A DNA stretch of 64,000 bases from Powellomyces hirtus (GCA_025526995.1 JAHLKG010000001.1:310001-374000); one strand, 5' to 3'; positions 10,834-24,400 are shown, counted from the stretch's first letter. Numbers and translations: made by a program. Notes: generated by a model from the letters alone, not told the origin.

Positions 10834-12467
10834 ATGCCCATCGGCCATACACCCCAGAGGTATTGGCTTCTGCGCATATTTGCCTTCCTCGTTGATTGCA
10901 TAGCCCCGGCCGCGGTTCTTTCCACCCTTTCCTACTTTTTCCTTCCTGGATGGACTCTGTCGTTATGGACGCTTTGGGGTTTTGTAGAGACCCTGTTTTG
11001 GGGATGGACGACATGGAAGCGGAAAGAGTTTCAAGCTGTAATTGATGAGAATGTATACCCTATGCTACGAGCTGAAGAAAGGTATAACGAGCAGATTTGC
11101 ATGAACGTCAAAGTGCGCCCATGCAGAGGATTGACTCGGAGTCACATATATACATAGGCTCTTTCTCTTCAACAATGTCATGAAAGAGGTGGCTCGTTCT
11201 CGCTTCACAAGTTTCCTATCCTCGCAGTTCATGTGGCAAGATACCTTTGCACAACTTTCCCCCCGCGACATTGAGCTGCTTCGGTTAGGAAACCTCCGAG
11301 ATTGGTTCAGTTGGTTTCTATACGGAAAACCTTCTTTCGATGCACTCCAGAACCACAGCCCGAACGGGCGTCAACTCGCCGATGAAGCGGAATCGATGAT
11401 GAAGCACATGTTGTGGGCGCATGGTTTGAAGCTTGAAGAGGGATACAATCAGAAACTCCGCGGAGCAACGATAACGCACAACGATGTCGAGGCGTATCAT
11501 AAGCCACTCGTGCTTTACGCATTGGTGTCGATGCTGGAACGGTCCGCACATGTATTACTGCTGATTCTCGGATTTCGGCGCCATCGAGCCAGTGGACAAG
11601 ATGCGTTGAAAGGAATCACATATTGGTTGCGGCATCCCAAGACCTCCACAGCACTTCCTCTAGTATTTATCCACGTGAGTTTTCCCGACAATTAATTTGA
11701 GGAACTTCCCAATCTGATTACATTACTCGCAATTGTAGGGTTTGGGAGGCGGTTTATGGTGTTACATAAAGTTCATCGGAAAGCTATGGTACGCTCAGCG
11801 CCATCGTCCCATTTACATCATCGAGCTTCCACATGTCAGTTATCGCCTCGAAAAAGATGCTCCTGAAGCAGGGGCGTTTGTAGGCGCAGTGAACAGCATG
11901 TTGGACAATCATGGGCACCGGAAAGCATTCTTTGTTGGACATTCCTTGGGAACCGCGTACCAATCCTTCATGAACAAGCACACAACCCGAGTGGCGGGAA
12001 ACGTGTTCATTGACCCGATCTGCTTCAAGATATACGACATCAGCTTGCTGTACAACTTTGTCCATCGGAGGCCCGGCGCGGACGGCACGGAACCACGAGC
12101 CAACGAGTTTCTCGTGCATTGGCTGGTTGCCAAAGAGTTGTTTGTCTCCCAATGGATTTCGCGACATTTCATCTGGCACCGAGTCCACCTTTTGCCGTCG
12201 TCGCTGTTGGCTCCCACCCATGTGTTCATATCGGAACATGACAACCTAATCGATGCGCCCGTCGTTTCGCAGTATCTGAAAGAATGCAATGTAAATCACA
12301 GCATGCACAAACAAGCCGACCACGCTCAGTTCATGCTTGACGATAGAAAGGAGTGGGAGATTTTGGGAAAAATTGGCGAGATGTTGGATAGTGCTGGGCG
12401 CGAGTGGAGCAGGAAGGAGAAGACGGGGCGCCGGAGGAGACACTTGCAGGGCCTAGACTGGATGTAG
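10834..12467 (+). CDS. Alpha/beta hydrolase, membrane-anchored
   Basis: Three exons (10834-11081, 11158-11674, 11739-12467) give about 497 residues. The N-terminus has two hydrophobic segments (YWLLRIFAFLVDCIAPAAVL and the following YFFLPGWTLSLWTLWGFVE), so the enzyme is probably membrane bound. The hydrolase core starts with the oxyanion-loop motif HGLGGGLW, formed across the second intron. The nucleophile elbow is GHSLG within KAFFVGHSLGTAYQSF. Acid and base candidates are in SEHDNLIDA and QADHAQFML. The C-terminus is Lys/Arg-rich. The complete Ser-Asp-His set supports an active lipase or esterase; the substrate cannot be told. Fungal proteins of this layout are usually uncharacterised. Confidence 0.75.
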
Positions 12468-13161
12468 TGTTGTTGCGAATAGAGTAGACGCATAGATGTA
12501 GAATAATTATTTGCATGATGAGTAGAAGATAGATAGAGTAGAGCTAGGACTGCATACCCTGCGCATCTGATCATCTGCATGGCGCCAACCTTTGGGCCAC
12601 GCGAACAAAGTCACCTGCGGTCAAGCGAGCATTTAAATGGGACTACCTGAGTTGATCTGCTCCGATCTTGCCGCCATTCCTTTCGCAGTGTCGCAAGGCG
12701 TCACTGCGTCCTATTTTGCTCTTTGACGGTCGGATCAGCGGGCAGTTCGGGCACTCCCAGTCGCAGGCTCCACCAAGCAAATGCCGACTATCAGAACCGT
12801 TCCTACTTGAAGCAGTTCCCAGCAAAGTGCCCCGGCGGCTTACAGCGGACAGCAGTCAAAAGTTGTTTGCTTTTTTTCTCTTTGGTATTTTGAGGGCATC
12901 AACTCGGCCGGCGTTTCAGAGACCCGAGGATAATTTGCTTGTAGCCATTACTCATCACTCTAAATAGGCGGTTTGATCGTCTGGCTGTCACTCAAGGGCT
13001 TTTAGTGTCTCCCTGAGCAAAACAATAACGCCTTTTGCTTTTCTGGATACGACCGTCCGGTATGCCGGTTCCATCTCTGATTGGAAGATTAACCTTGGCG
13101 CCAGGGATCGCGGACGGCTTATGTCAGCGTGCGGAGCGCGTTCCGCCGGTGCAACTGACAT
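12468..13161. other. Intergenic region
   Basis: About 690 bp between two genes on the same strand. Only short shadow reading frames are present and no structured repeat was seen. It should hold the 3' end of the hydrolase transcript and the promoter of the next gene. Confidence 0.35.
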
Positions 13162-15551
13162 ATGGCGCGGCCGATGCTACCCCCAGGCCACCCAGACGGA
13201 GATATGAACAGCAAGAAAGCCACAGGAAAAAGAGTCTCTGCCGAAGGGGAAATCCCGGAGAAGCCTCGGGCAGGATTCGGCCGCAAGCTTGTGCAATCGC
13301 TGAACCCGAACGACCGCCCATGGGCGACATCACCCAACGGATACCGGCTCGTGGTACCACGCTCGACAACGCACTTTAAATGGCTGCTTGATCAGATGCA
13401 CATTAGAACCAAAGAAGGATGGGAGAATGTGCGACTGATGACATGGACTGGGAATGATGACGATGAAGAGAGCCAGATGAATATTGAGACTGAGCCCGGA
13501 ACTGTGGTGGTGGTGGTGGTTCCGGCTCATCAGTTTACGCCCGAGCTAGCCGATCGCCTGTCCCATGCAGCATCAGTACACGGTCAGCGGAAGATCAAAG
13601 TGCATCGCATGAAGCGATCAAGTCTCGCGGGCCGTATCGAATCCGAGATGAGCGAACTGCAAAAAGGCCTATTCACCGACGACGCTGCGCTCGAGTTATT
13701 GGAGGGCAGCACGGTGCACTATGTGGAATGGGCATGTGTTATTATGTGCAATGGAAGCAATAAGGGCTGTACCAACCGGGCGCGGGAACTACGATGTAAT
13801 GGATCTTTGGTACTTGACGAAAACGCCAAGTTTCCGCAAGACGAGGTCCAGCAGAAGATGGATTCAGGAGAGCAGAAGATTGTGATTTGTGTTGCGGGTG
13901 CCCCGCCCTCGGTGATGAATTTTGTGCGGAGAGGGCGAGCGTTGGGACATTATTGTGATCCGATGGGCGCACCGGCACGGGAGGAAGATGATGGGGCGTC
14001 GGTGTTGGTCACGGATCTGATGACGTTGCGGCTTCACCTCACGGGAGCGATAGCGGCCCATAGTACTGCAAACCTCAACGATGTTACCTCGCGGCCGCTG
14101 TGGTCTGAAGATGTGGACAATGAAGCCAATGAAGGCCTGGCGTGCGGATTTTATGAACGCCCGATGGCGTGTGCGGCGGATGTCGAGATGAGTTTCCAGG
14201 AAGTTCTGGATTGGAATGGCAGTTACCAGCTTTCCATGCATGGCATCGCCGCTGGTGCGGTGATATCATACGAAAGTATGAAGAGCGAGCTGGATTCCAT
14301 GCTCGCCAACCGACATTTGGCCATGAACGACTCCGACACAGAAATTTGGGTGTCGATTCAACGTTTTATTTGGTTGGCGATGACCAGTGTGTTTCCCACC
14401 ACTGTTCGAGGTGGGTTGGGAAAGAAACTGAGATATATGGGGTCGCACTTTAGGTGGTTGGTGTGGGCCATGCCTTCGGGCGCTATGAGCGTTTTACCGA
14501 TTGTGACGGCCGTGCTGTGTGCTGCTTGTATCGCATTCGCGTGGACGGATTTCAACTTTGAGGTTTCGGACCAACTCACCATGTGGTGGTCAATGTTTGG
14601 GTGAGTGGTAGTTAGAAGCAAGCTTCGTGTACGTTGGACTTGGAAAGCTGATCATAGACTGGCTTGGATCATTCAGGCTTGTAGGGTTGACGGTTGCCAC
14701 CTACACTGTCGGGGAATTGGTCCTGTACACTTTTTATGCGACCACATCAGCGCGCATCGCGCTTGATCGCATCACCTTGGAGGAGATCTTACGAGTAAGA
14801 TAGAGCCAGAGCCACGCCGCAGTTCACCTCATGCTCATTTTGTTCATTGCATATACGATGTGTTCTCAATAGGTGCGCTCGGTTCGCGTTCTCTCTTGGA
14901 TTGGTGTTTTCACCATGATCAGAGTTCACAGCACCGGGGTGGCATCAGCCATATTTGGAGCTGCTCTGCTTGGCCTCGGGGTGTTGTCCACGCAAGGTAA
15001 CTACAAAATGAAATGCAGACTTGCCGGGTTGATCTCGTACGCGGGACAGCGGATGACATGTTAATTGGTCGTTCTGGCTCCCAGTTTTCCAAGTAGACCA
15101 TGTTGACCCAGATCGCATCCGAGTGAGCGCCGCTCCCATGTGCCTCATCCTCGGTCTCGGCTATGCAGTATCGCTCGTTCTCGCCACCTGGCTCGCCTCC
15201 TCGCTTCGACTCTCCTGTATCAGCAACGCAGGCGCGCGCCGAGCACTCTACCTCCTCAACGACGACCTCGCATTTGTCAATGCGCTGGCCGGGTCTCCTC
15301 TCTTGAGGACGTTGGATGGGATGTGTGATGCGACCCCTGATGAGCTCCGCGCGGCATTGGCGCCCAGAAACGTTCAGTTTGGTGCGAGTAAGGTTGTGCG
15401 GCCCGCGGCGAGCATGGCGGTGCTGAATGCGGACGTGGAAATGATTGATCGTGCGGCAGCGCTTGATGTGTTGGCCAAGAGCTGCGTGGGGCATTTGGTG
15501 TTGGATCTGGACATGAGAGTTGGCCGCGCGGATCATGGAATGTATGCTTGA
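13162..15551 (+). CDS. Large multi-pass membrane protein, unrecognised
   Basis: Four exons join in frame: 13162 to about 14602, then LVGLTVATYTVGELVLYTFY to EEILR, then VRSVRVLSWIGVFTMIRVHS to LSTQ, then VFQVDHVDPDRIRVSAAPMC to the TGA at 15549-15551. The N-terminal about 400 residues look soluble, with no motif I can name. From MPSGAMSVLPIVTAVLCAAC onward there are at least four hydrophobic segments, the last being MCLILGLGYAVSLVLATWLA. The C-terminal about 110 residues appear soluble again. An alternative start at ATG 13204 would remove 14 residues. I do not recognise the family; splice phases and even composition support one gene. Confidence 0.6.
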
Positions 15552-16400
15552 AGGCCATTGAAAATGCCCGTCAATCAAGAGAGAAAAAAGCTCCGCAACA
15601 ACCACCGAGGGCATTACTGCCCATGATCCACTGGGAAATCTAGACGATCAAACACATGCTTCCTGCAGTAGAATCATGAACAGATAATAGACTGTAACTC
15701 CGACGCTTACTCGATCGACATTCGGCATGCTTGATCTAGAAGGCTCCGCATCAACGGATTCTTCCTTTCTCAATCCATGGATCTTAACTCACTGTTCACC
15801 GTGTATTAGATATCATGCTGGTAAAAGTTTTGACGTTCGTGGTTTGCATGCTCTCTACACGCAAACGGGCGAACCAGCAGAATTGAAGGTCCCTTATTCA
15901 AAAATACATGGTATCATAGCGTAGCTTAATTCAATTCACTTTCCCTCGATAAAAGTTTGACGAGAGTTTCTATGACCCTGTACAGAGCTTGAAACCTCGA
16001 ACAGGTAATTTCTATTTCCGGATACACCGCTGCCAATACTTGACGACGGGTGAATGGGGTGAAGCTTTGCGTTACTATGAATACCTACACCCCGTTTAGT
16101 GGCGCCGAGTGTTTGTTTACCTCGAGAGAAAAAAAAAAAAAAAAAAGACCAATGCAAACCTGGTGACTACCCCACACTTCTTGTCGACACATGACACGCG
16201 CCTTACTTTTCAACGGGACGCGTTTCAGCACCACTCAAATGAAGTCCTACGCCTCTCCCCTTTCATGTCTTTAAAAGGCTCTCGCTCAAAGTCTCATCCC
16301 GCGCACAGCACTTTCTTTTGAGAAAAGCCTATACATAAAAGAATATCTCTTAGGCTCTTACCTTTATTATCTTTTCACTCATCACAACACGCAACCCAGA
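15552..16400. other. Intergenic region with an 18-base A run
   Basis: About 850 bp. It holds an 18-A homopolymer at 16129-16146 and a pyrimidine-rich leader just upstream of the ornithine aminotransferase start. No gene is supported. Confidence 0.4.
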
Positions 16401-17840
16401 ATGCTTTCATCCCACATTGCCGCCGAAATGACCCCATTGGGTGAGGACTCCCGACCCAAGCAGGCGCTCCGCCCCTACTCCACTGCGGACGTCATGAACC
16501 TCGAAAACACATACGGAGCCCACAACTACCACCCGATCCCCGTTGTCTTTAGCGAGGGCAAAGGCGCACACGTCTGGGACCCCGAGGGCCGAAAGTATCT
16601 GGACTTTCTGAGTGCGTACTCTGCCGTCAACCAAGGGCACTGCCACCCCAAGATTGTTGGGGCACTTGTTGACCAGGCACAAAAACTCACGCTGAGTTCC
16701 AGAGCTTTCTACAACGACGTGTTTGGTCGCTTTGCAAAGTACATAACCGAGGTAAGATGTCCGAAAATGCCGATTTCCGACATCTTTGTTTCCCACGGCG
16801 AACAGCTTCTAACCGATTGTTTTGCTAACTGTTAACAGTACTTTGGATATGACATGGTCCTCCCCATGAACACTGGAGCGGAAGGTGTCGAGACTGCTCT
16901 GAAGCTTGCGCGAAAGTGGGGATACATGCACAAGGGCATTCCAGATGGCCAGGCGTTCATTCTGTCTGCAACCGGAAACTTCCACGGCCGCACCCTGGGT
17001 GTGATATCCATGTCTACCGACCCCGACAGCACTGAGGGCTTTGGTCCCTTTGTCCCCAACATCTCCTGCACAACCCCACAGGGCATCACTGTGCGATACA
17101 ACCACATTGAGGACCTCGAGGCCGCTCTGGAAGCTCACGGCAAGTACATTGCTGCCTTCCTGGTGGAGCCCATTCAGGGTGAGGCTGGAATCTTTGTTCC
17201 CGATGAGGGCTACCTCACTAAAGCGTACGAGCTGTGCAAGAAGCACAATGTGCTTTTCATTGCCGATGAAATCCAAACCGGTCTTGCTCGTACCGGCAAG
17301 CTGCTCGCCATCGACTACGAAAACATCAAGGCCGACATTCTGATTCTTGGAAAGGCGCTGTCTGGTGGTGTGTACCCGGTTGCTGCCGTCCTCGCCTCCA
17401 AGGAAATCATGCTTTGCATCAAGCCCGGTGAACACGGTTCGACCTACGGAGGAAACCCTCTCGGTTCTGCCGTCGCAATGGCTGCTCTGGAAGTCATCCG
17501 CGAAGAGAACCTCGCACAGAAGGCCTTTGATCTTGGAAACAAGTTTCGATCGGAGGTTGAGAAGCTGAATTCCCCTCTCATTTCTCTCGTCCGCGGACGA
17601 GGTCTGCTCAATGCGATTGTTATCGACGAGAGCAAGATGGACAAGTCAGCATGGCACATTTGCCTGCTTCTGAAGCACTACGGTCTCCTGGCCAAACCAA
17701 CCCACCAGAACATCATTCGCCTGGCACCCCCGCTTTGCATCACGGAGGAGGAGCTGATGCAAGGTGTCGAAATTCTTGGCAGAGCCCTCAACGACATCGT
17801 GTCGATGAAGGTGGAGGATATTCCCGGCCACGACCAATAA
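16401..17840 (+). CDS. CAR2: Ornithine aminotransferase
   Basis: This PLP enzyme converts ornithine and 2-oxoglutarate to glutamate semialdehyde and glutamate in arginine catabolism and proline synthesis. Two exons (16401-16751 and 16839-17840) encode about 450 residues, the usual length. Seen in order: [113 protein letters not shown] and the PLP-lysine motif [38 protein letters not shown] follows. Asp of ADEIQ and Lys of GKALSGG are the expected cofactor residues. The N-terminus lacks an obvious mitochondrial presequence, which fits a cytosolic fungal Car2-type enzyme (inference). Confidence 0.93.
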
Positions 17841-18211
17841 ACCATCACATGCTAGTAAAGACGAGGGGGTTTATAACTCCCCCCTTTACTTGGTCCTGAT
17901 CCGTTTGCAACGATAGCGGTCGGGATTCTGCTTGTCTGCAGACCATAATTTAGAAGAAGACCGTTCTGAAGGTGTATTTGGTGTATCTGGTTTTAGTGGG
18001 TCGTCTGTATCAGTTTGTATCTCTGCATATTCCCGCAATACGACACTACATTGACAAAGGCATTAAGCATCATAGATTTTCGTTGGTCAGAGTGACTACG
18101 TTGATGAGGGCGAATGGACAGCGACATGAACATAGAGAACAGACTTTGTATGTAGGGAGTTACCCTGCTCTAGAGAGCCTGGGAGGAATTGCTGTGCAAG
18201 ACATCTCGCGA

Positions 18212-18289
18212 TTTTGTCCCATTCACAGTCGGCAGTGTCTGGTTCCCAAATTTTGTCCCATTCACAGTCGGCAGTGTCTGGTTCCCAAA
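18212..18289. repeat. Perfect 39-bp tandem duplication
   Basis: A 39-nt unit starting TTTTGTCCCATTCACAGTCG at 18212 is repeated head to tail from 18251 to 18289 with no mismatch. It lies in the gap between ornithine aminotransferase and the disordered protein gene, where I see no gene (17841-18532). Perfect identity suggests a recent slippage duplication or an assembly artefact. Confidence 0.85.
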
Positions 18290-18532
18290 TGACAGGATCC
18301 TGTGTGAGAGTAATTTTCAACGACTTCCTCACATTTGATGCAATCCGTGAGAGCACCTTTGAAATCCGGAGATGCTCTAACAGACGGCAAGCTGCTGAAG
18401 ACTTGGTGGGAAAATAATCTGCTGGACAATGGTCCGGGTATATAACACAATAATAATGGAAGTCCTAAAACTAAAACTGCATCAAAGTATAACCAATCCG
18501 CAACCACCCAGGCGTCAGAGGAAATGTGTCCT

Positions 18533-21097
18533 TCAGACCATGATGCCCTCAACACCTTGCATGAAATCGCCAAAATCAAACTCGTAGCCTTCCAGCGGGT
18601 CAAATTCCGCCACTCCGCTAAACACCCTGAGTGCTTTCTTGGCCGGCCTTCTAACGGTCTTTTCCACCTCCTCACCATCCTCATCGTCATCGTCGTTGTT
18701 GTTGTCGTCGCCATCGTCCACATCATGGCATTGTAGATCCCGTCTCTCGCGAGCCAGCCGCTGCCGTTCCTTCTCGTTTTTGAGGAACGCACGCGCTCTG
18801 TCGCCCAATCCCATGGCGTGCAGCTGGAACGCTAATCGCCCGATCGCGTCGTCTAATGTCTTCAGAGCTGCATCCGGTGTGCCTTGCAACACGGCTTGGA
18901 CTACAGCCACGCCTGCGTCTGCCTGGGCGTTGCGGGATGTCCCTTTACGGCGTGGTGCGCGCGAGCGCGCCGGGCGCGGGGTGAGGATCGGTCGACTACT
19001 GGGTCCAGTATTGGGTTGCGCAGTCGGTGCCGGATGTTGCAATGATGCTGATGATGATGTTGGTAACAACAGGCTCTTAGGCTGGCGACTACTGGGTTGA
19101 GTCCCGCTCTGCTGCACCAACATCAAATCTTTCCTGCGGCGCGCCGCTTGCATCCGCACGTTTCGTTCAGTTTGGTATCCTTGCCGTGGAGTTTCGGGCG
19201 AGCTCCCGCACAGTTCCTTCGCGATTTCAAGTGGCGGGGACCCCGCAGCGGGCATGGCGGCTTTTGGTGGCTTGCGGCTGCGAGGTTTGGGTTTGAGAAT
19301 GTGTTTGGGGGCATCCTCGGATCGTGCACCGCTTTGCACTTTTCTCCGGGTGCTGTTGAGCGAAACGCGGGTGGGAGAGGTAGGCGTAGGTGGGGCGTTG
19401 GACTTTGCATTCCGGATACGGCTGCCAATGGCTGTGTCCCATAATGCCAGTGGATACGCTGACGATTCATTCTGCAGGGGAAGAGTCGATGGGATGGGTG
19501 AGCACCAGAACCAGAGCGTCATTTAGCATGTTCTATAGACGCACCTCTGGTACATCAGTGTCGCTTATGTGAGGCGGCAACGGTGTCTCATCAGATAGCC
19601 AGATCGTGAAGGGATTCAACAGCGGATCCAATAGATTAGCATTTCCACTAAAATCTGAGAGGGGCGACTCGCTCGGTTGTTCAGACGTGTACCGCGATTC
19701 ACTCGAGGACGTCAACATCTCCAACTCATAATCCAGGTCCGATGAGTCATTAATATCTTCCAGCAGTTCCAACGGGGTTCTAGTCACCGAAAGCGAGCGG
19801 GACCTACGATGAGCCCGACTACTGGTAGATGGGGCCACAGATATGGCTCGCGTCGAATCGGAGGGTTCCGAATCAATCGGGTCCCCAACCGAAACGGAGA
19901 ACGAGCGAGCTAAATGGGCCGTGGGTGATTCGATGGACTGGTCATTCTCGCTTAGAGAGATCCAATCCATGTACAGATTGATATCGGCTGCGAAATCATC
20001 CAACGTAAGGTTGTTCAACCGGACAGTTGATCTGCCTACTGAGAGTGACCGGGAACGTCGAGCGTGGTCATTGGATGATCCATTTGTGGCGGAAAAGGGC
20101 GATGCTTCCGCTGAGAATGGCTCAGAGAACAGTAGCTCGGGAGTAACCGTCGGTTGTCGGGATCGTGACCGGTGGGCCGATGCATCTCCCATACTAGGTG
20201 CGACGGAAGGCGACGCTCCCGAAGACGGGCTGCAAGGTAGTGCCAACTCGGAATCCTCATTCGTCAAGTCTATAATTTCTGCTTTGATCGGAACGCCATC
20301 GAGGATGATAGCGGTATCATCCACTGGCGCGTGTTCTCCAGACCATGCATTATGCATCAACGGTGTCTCTTCCACCCCATGAGATGATCCCAAACCAGCA
20401 TGCTGCTCAAAGGAACGTTGCATCTGTGAAACGCTCGCGATAGCTGATGGCATAAACGTAGCATGTTGTTTCAAGGTGGGCTATTGGAAAGACACTCTCA
20501 GTTTTGATTTCGAATGCGGAATGTGCTTCTGATTGAACTGTATTCTGACCTGCGCTCGAAGAGAGGCTGTATATTGCGGGTAGAGTCGTTGTAATATCTG
20601 AGTCAAGTCTGGCTGAATGATGCAAAAACCACCTGTCAACCACAATCCCATACTTGCGATAGGCTAGTTCTCGGAAACCTCACCTCTGGCACCTCCATCG
20701 CAGGAGGTTTATACTGCGGATACAAACTCGCCATTATCTGGGACAAATCCAATTCCCTCACATACTCCGCATTCAAGTGTCCAAGATCAGCCGGATCAAC
20801 ATCATTGCTACCATCCAACAAGCCCGCCAGGTCGTCCTGAAACCCGGTAAAATCGCGGTCGACGTCCGCAAAGATCAAATTGGCTTCGTCGAGTTCTTTC
20901 TCAAATTTGGAAAAATCGAACTCTTGAATAGGTGTGGGAGGTGGCGGTGTTAAGAGGCTGATGATATTGCTGTTGGTGCTGTTGTCTGGGATGACTGTGG
21001 TATGCCGGTGGGAGGCCGTTTGGAGAGGAGGTGCATTTCGAGCTTGCTGTTCAGGTTGAGAAAGTTGGAGTTTGCTACTCTTGTAAACAGATGACAT
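18533..21097 (-). CDS. Large disordered protein, possible nuclear regulator
   Basis: Four exons join in frame. The first starts MSSVYKSSKLQLSQPEQQ (ATG 21097) and ends PPAMEVPE. The second reads PDLTQILQRLYPQYTASLRA. The third runs PTLKQHATFMPSAIASVSQM to TDVPE, and the fourth NESSAYPLALWDTAIGSR to the stop at 18533. The protein is mostly Ser/Pro-rich and disordered, with repeated RRSRSLSV-like phosphosite patches, an acidic run DDGDDNNNDDDDEDGEE and a C-terminal acidic/aromatic motif EFDPLEGYEFDFGDFMQ. The motif DLSQIMASLYPQY in exon 1 recurs as DLTQILQRLYPQY in exon 2. The acidic-aromatic tail would suit a transcription activation region, but no DNA-binding domain is visible, so function stays unknown. 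Confidence 0.6.
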
Positions 21098-21441
21098 ATC
21101 CGACGACGAAAGTACGCACAAGAGGGTTGTACATGCTCGTTTCTCAGGGCCTTTATGAGCTGTCCAAAAAAGCAGTCTTGGAAAATAGTCGACAGCTCCT
21201 GCCTCCCAGACCGGTTTCACCCACGCTTGGCTCGCTTGGCTTTCGGTACCGTACCAAGGCTCCGGTACAGCTGTTCAAGATTAGCTAATTCACACACTAG
21301 ATGTCACGATAACAAGTTGTGATATGCATGCGAAAGCAGTATACGTCATGTTTGCCGATAGAAAATATTGATTCAGCAGGCTTATCACTCATGCTTTGTG
21401 AATGTGGAATCATGTACAAATGCGCAGGTATTGGATTATTC

Positions 21442-24400
21442 CTAATTGTGCGGCCATCCAGTTCCTCTGTGGCCAGACCCTCTACCGCGATGCCCTCCGG
21501 GTTGGCCTCGCCCCCTTAGTTTACCTCCCCGTCCTTGTGATTGACCGCCACCACGGCCCCCTCCACGTCCTGATCCCCCTGATCCCCTACCGGAGTGGGC
21601 TCCTCCGCGCCCACCTCGGTTTCGGTCCTGGACTTGTCCTGCGGGCCGCGAACCTGACCGTCCTCCGTTTTCGTTTTCGTCAGAACTCTGTTCATCATCA
21701 TCTTGTTCATCTCCTGGTGCTGGAGGGCGATTCGTGTTCATGGGTGGAGCCTTGTTTCCTCGGAATTCATACTTTTCTAGAACCTTGTTCTTTCTTGGCT
21801 GTGAACAACGTGTTGCTTTAATGCCAGGATTATATTTCTTTCAAATGTCCTCCAGCCACTTACGTTTCGCGTCAGCATGGTACCCCATCCTTCTATTTGC
21901 TCATCCGTCATCCCCGTCTTCGCTCTCAGCTGTTCGCGGGCCGGAGTCCGTCTCTGAGCTTTCGCGAACACCCCGGGCGAGGTGGTATACAGCGCCACAA
22001 GATCGGCCTCAAATGCAGCAAATGGATCGACTGGTGACACATGGACTACAGGGCGAGATTCCACAAGCTTCTCGTTCTCCTCGGCAGTGGGAGGTTCCAC
22101 AGTTCCCGCCAATTTGATGTCGCTTGTGTCATATGTGTCGTCGTATCTGTGCAGAGTACATCAGCACATCTCATCCCTCAAGAAGGATGGCCGTGTCAAA
22201 AAACAATTCAACTTACTCGTCATCGTATTCATCGTACTGCGTCGCTAAAAGTGCATCGCGCTGTTCGCGGACGAAAGACTTGTCATCAAGCACATTGCCC
22301 TTGTCACTGAAACAAGACCATAGCAAGCGAGGTTCAGCATATGGCTCGCCTCACCCTGGGCTGCGTGTTGCGTTTTGTCTTACGTTTTCTTGCCGAAAAT
22401 GACCTTTGCCATGTCCACCTGGCCGCGCTTGAAAATATCAAACTCATCGCCGTCGTGAATGTTGCGCCGAGCGGACAGGATGCTTGTGTCCACAGCCACT
22501 TCTTCATGTGCCAATGTGTCGTTCGACAGCGGCAGGTTGTTCAAAGGCTCTTCAACATCGCCGTTCCATTTCAATGCTAATTGAGCGTCGTTTAACCGCG
22601 CGGATCGTGGTGGTGGTGGTGGTGGTTGTACGAGCGCGGTTCTGTCAATTGCGGATTGTGAACATCACGCTGAGCCGCCTGAAATTCTAAATGCTCGCTG
22701 TTACCTTTGCATTTGTCTGTCAAGCCGCTGCACAACTTCTGGAAGATCATCTTCCAGTATCTTCATGATCACAAGCTCGGCGTCATCATTCAGAGCGACC
22801 AGACAAGCCTAGACATTGGAAATTGGGATCGCGGGAATGTCAGCAACCAGTCATGCATGAGAACCATTTAGCCACTCACCTCGATGAAGCCCTCTCCAAG
22901 TTCCGGGAAAAGATCTTGGACTTGGGAGATAAGGGAAGTCCTCTTGATGAAAGTCTCATCCGCTGGGTTCACCTATGTTGGATACGCATTAGTAATGGGA
23001 AGCAATCACACGCAATCAGGAGCATAGCGTACATCTATCGGTGCGACGACTGAGCGAGGTAGGCTGTTGGGCGTTCCGAGCGCATTTATTTCCGCTGCGG
23101 CCAGCAGCCGGGCTTTTTCTGTCTTTCGGTTTGTCAGAACTCGCTTGGTCTCTGCATTGCCACTGAAAGTCAGCAATTGCTCCAAGGACGCAATCATGTA
23201 CTCTAGTCTCGCATCTTCGTCGTTTTGGAAGTATTTCTCTCGCAGATTTTTCATCCAATCGCTCAGACTAAAGTACACCTCCAGATCCACCAACAGTGGG
23301 GCGGATCCCAAGAATTTCACCGGACCGTCAAATGTTGAGAGCTCGAGTAGTTGGATGACAACATCGCAAAGCGTCTCAGTGCGTTTGTAAACATCTGCCA
23401 TGGAGGGCGTCGGGGCGGCATCAACGGACTCAGATGAATCGTTTGATGTCAACTGTAATGGCGTGAAGAAGTGTATCTGAATGATTGTTTCCACAAGCAT
23501 CAATACCGTGGCCTTCAAACAACGCGCTTGACTCGGCAAGTCTGCTGCATCGTTCAACACTGCTTCTTCCACATCCACCAGGTCACCCATATCGAATTGA
23601 AGGTTGCTCTCTTCTTCAGAGTCAGATCGCGACAGGATATTGGCGACCTCGTAAGTGTCGGTCAGGGCCGGGACAAACTCCGGGTTGTCTAGGATCACGG
23701 CAGCAAAGCTTTCTCCACCGATGGACAATGCTCCTCTCAAGCCCCGCATCGCCTGATATAGGAGAGTAATATCGTCTCCGACAGTCCCACCCGGAAATAC
23801 GCTGCCATCCACAGATGATGGAGATTGCAGGTCAGCAGAGGAAATGTCTTTGCCCTTCCCTTTGCCCTTTCCCTTGCCTTTGGAGGCTTTACCGTATTTC
23901 TTCTGGACATGGTGCACCATTTGCACAACAAGCCGAACGCTCATCTTCATATCCCTCAGCAACTTAGGTTGCGCTTTCATCACGCAGTCGAATGCGTTTC
24001 CAAGAACTGCAGAGTTGCTGTCGCCATAAGCTGTTGCTATATCCAATAGCCGTGGAAAACTCAGCAGCCCTGTATTGTATACAGAATCCGGCCATTCGTT
24101 AGAGGCCCATTCGCTCAGGGCTGTGTGATCTCTGTTTCCGCTATCACTTCCCGATGCACTCTGATCCGCACTGAAATCTGGTTCGGCTTCCAGCGGAGCA
24201 ATTGCTAAGCGGCATATGAGTCGAAAGACCTTCTGCGAGAGTTCTGGATCTTTGGGGCATTGCCGGAAGTATGCATCGAGGAATTTGGCAACCGAATAGG
24301 CTGGTGTGCGAGGGTAAATGACAGTACTCCAGAAAGCTACGAAGGTCAGTCGAAGTAGAGTTGATAGCTCCTGCTTGTTATGATCTGATAATTTGGTTTG

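Noticed and set aside
14919..15614. Minus-strand open frame of 231 codons
   Set aside because: It overlaps the last two exons of the multi-pass membrane protein, whose splice sites and hydrophobic helices are convincing. The antisense product looks like random Arg/His-rich sequence.
16809..17435. Minus-strand open frame of 208 codons
   Set aside because: Shadow of ornithine aminotransferase on the other strand.
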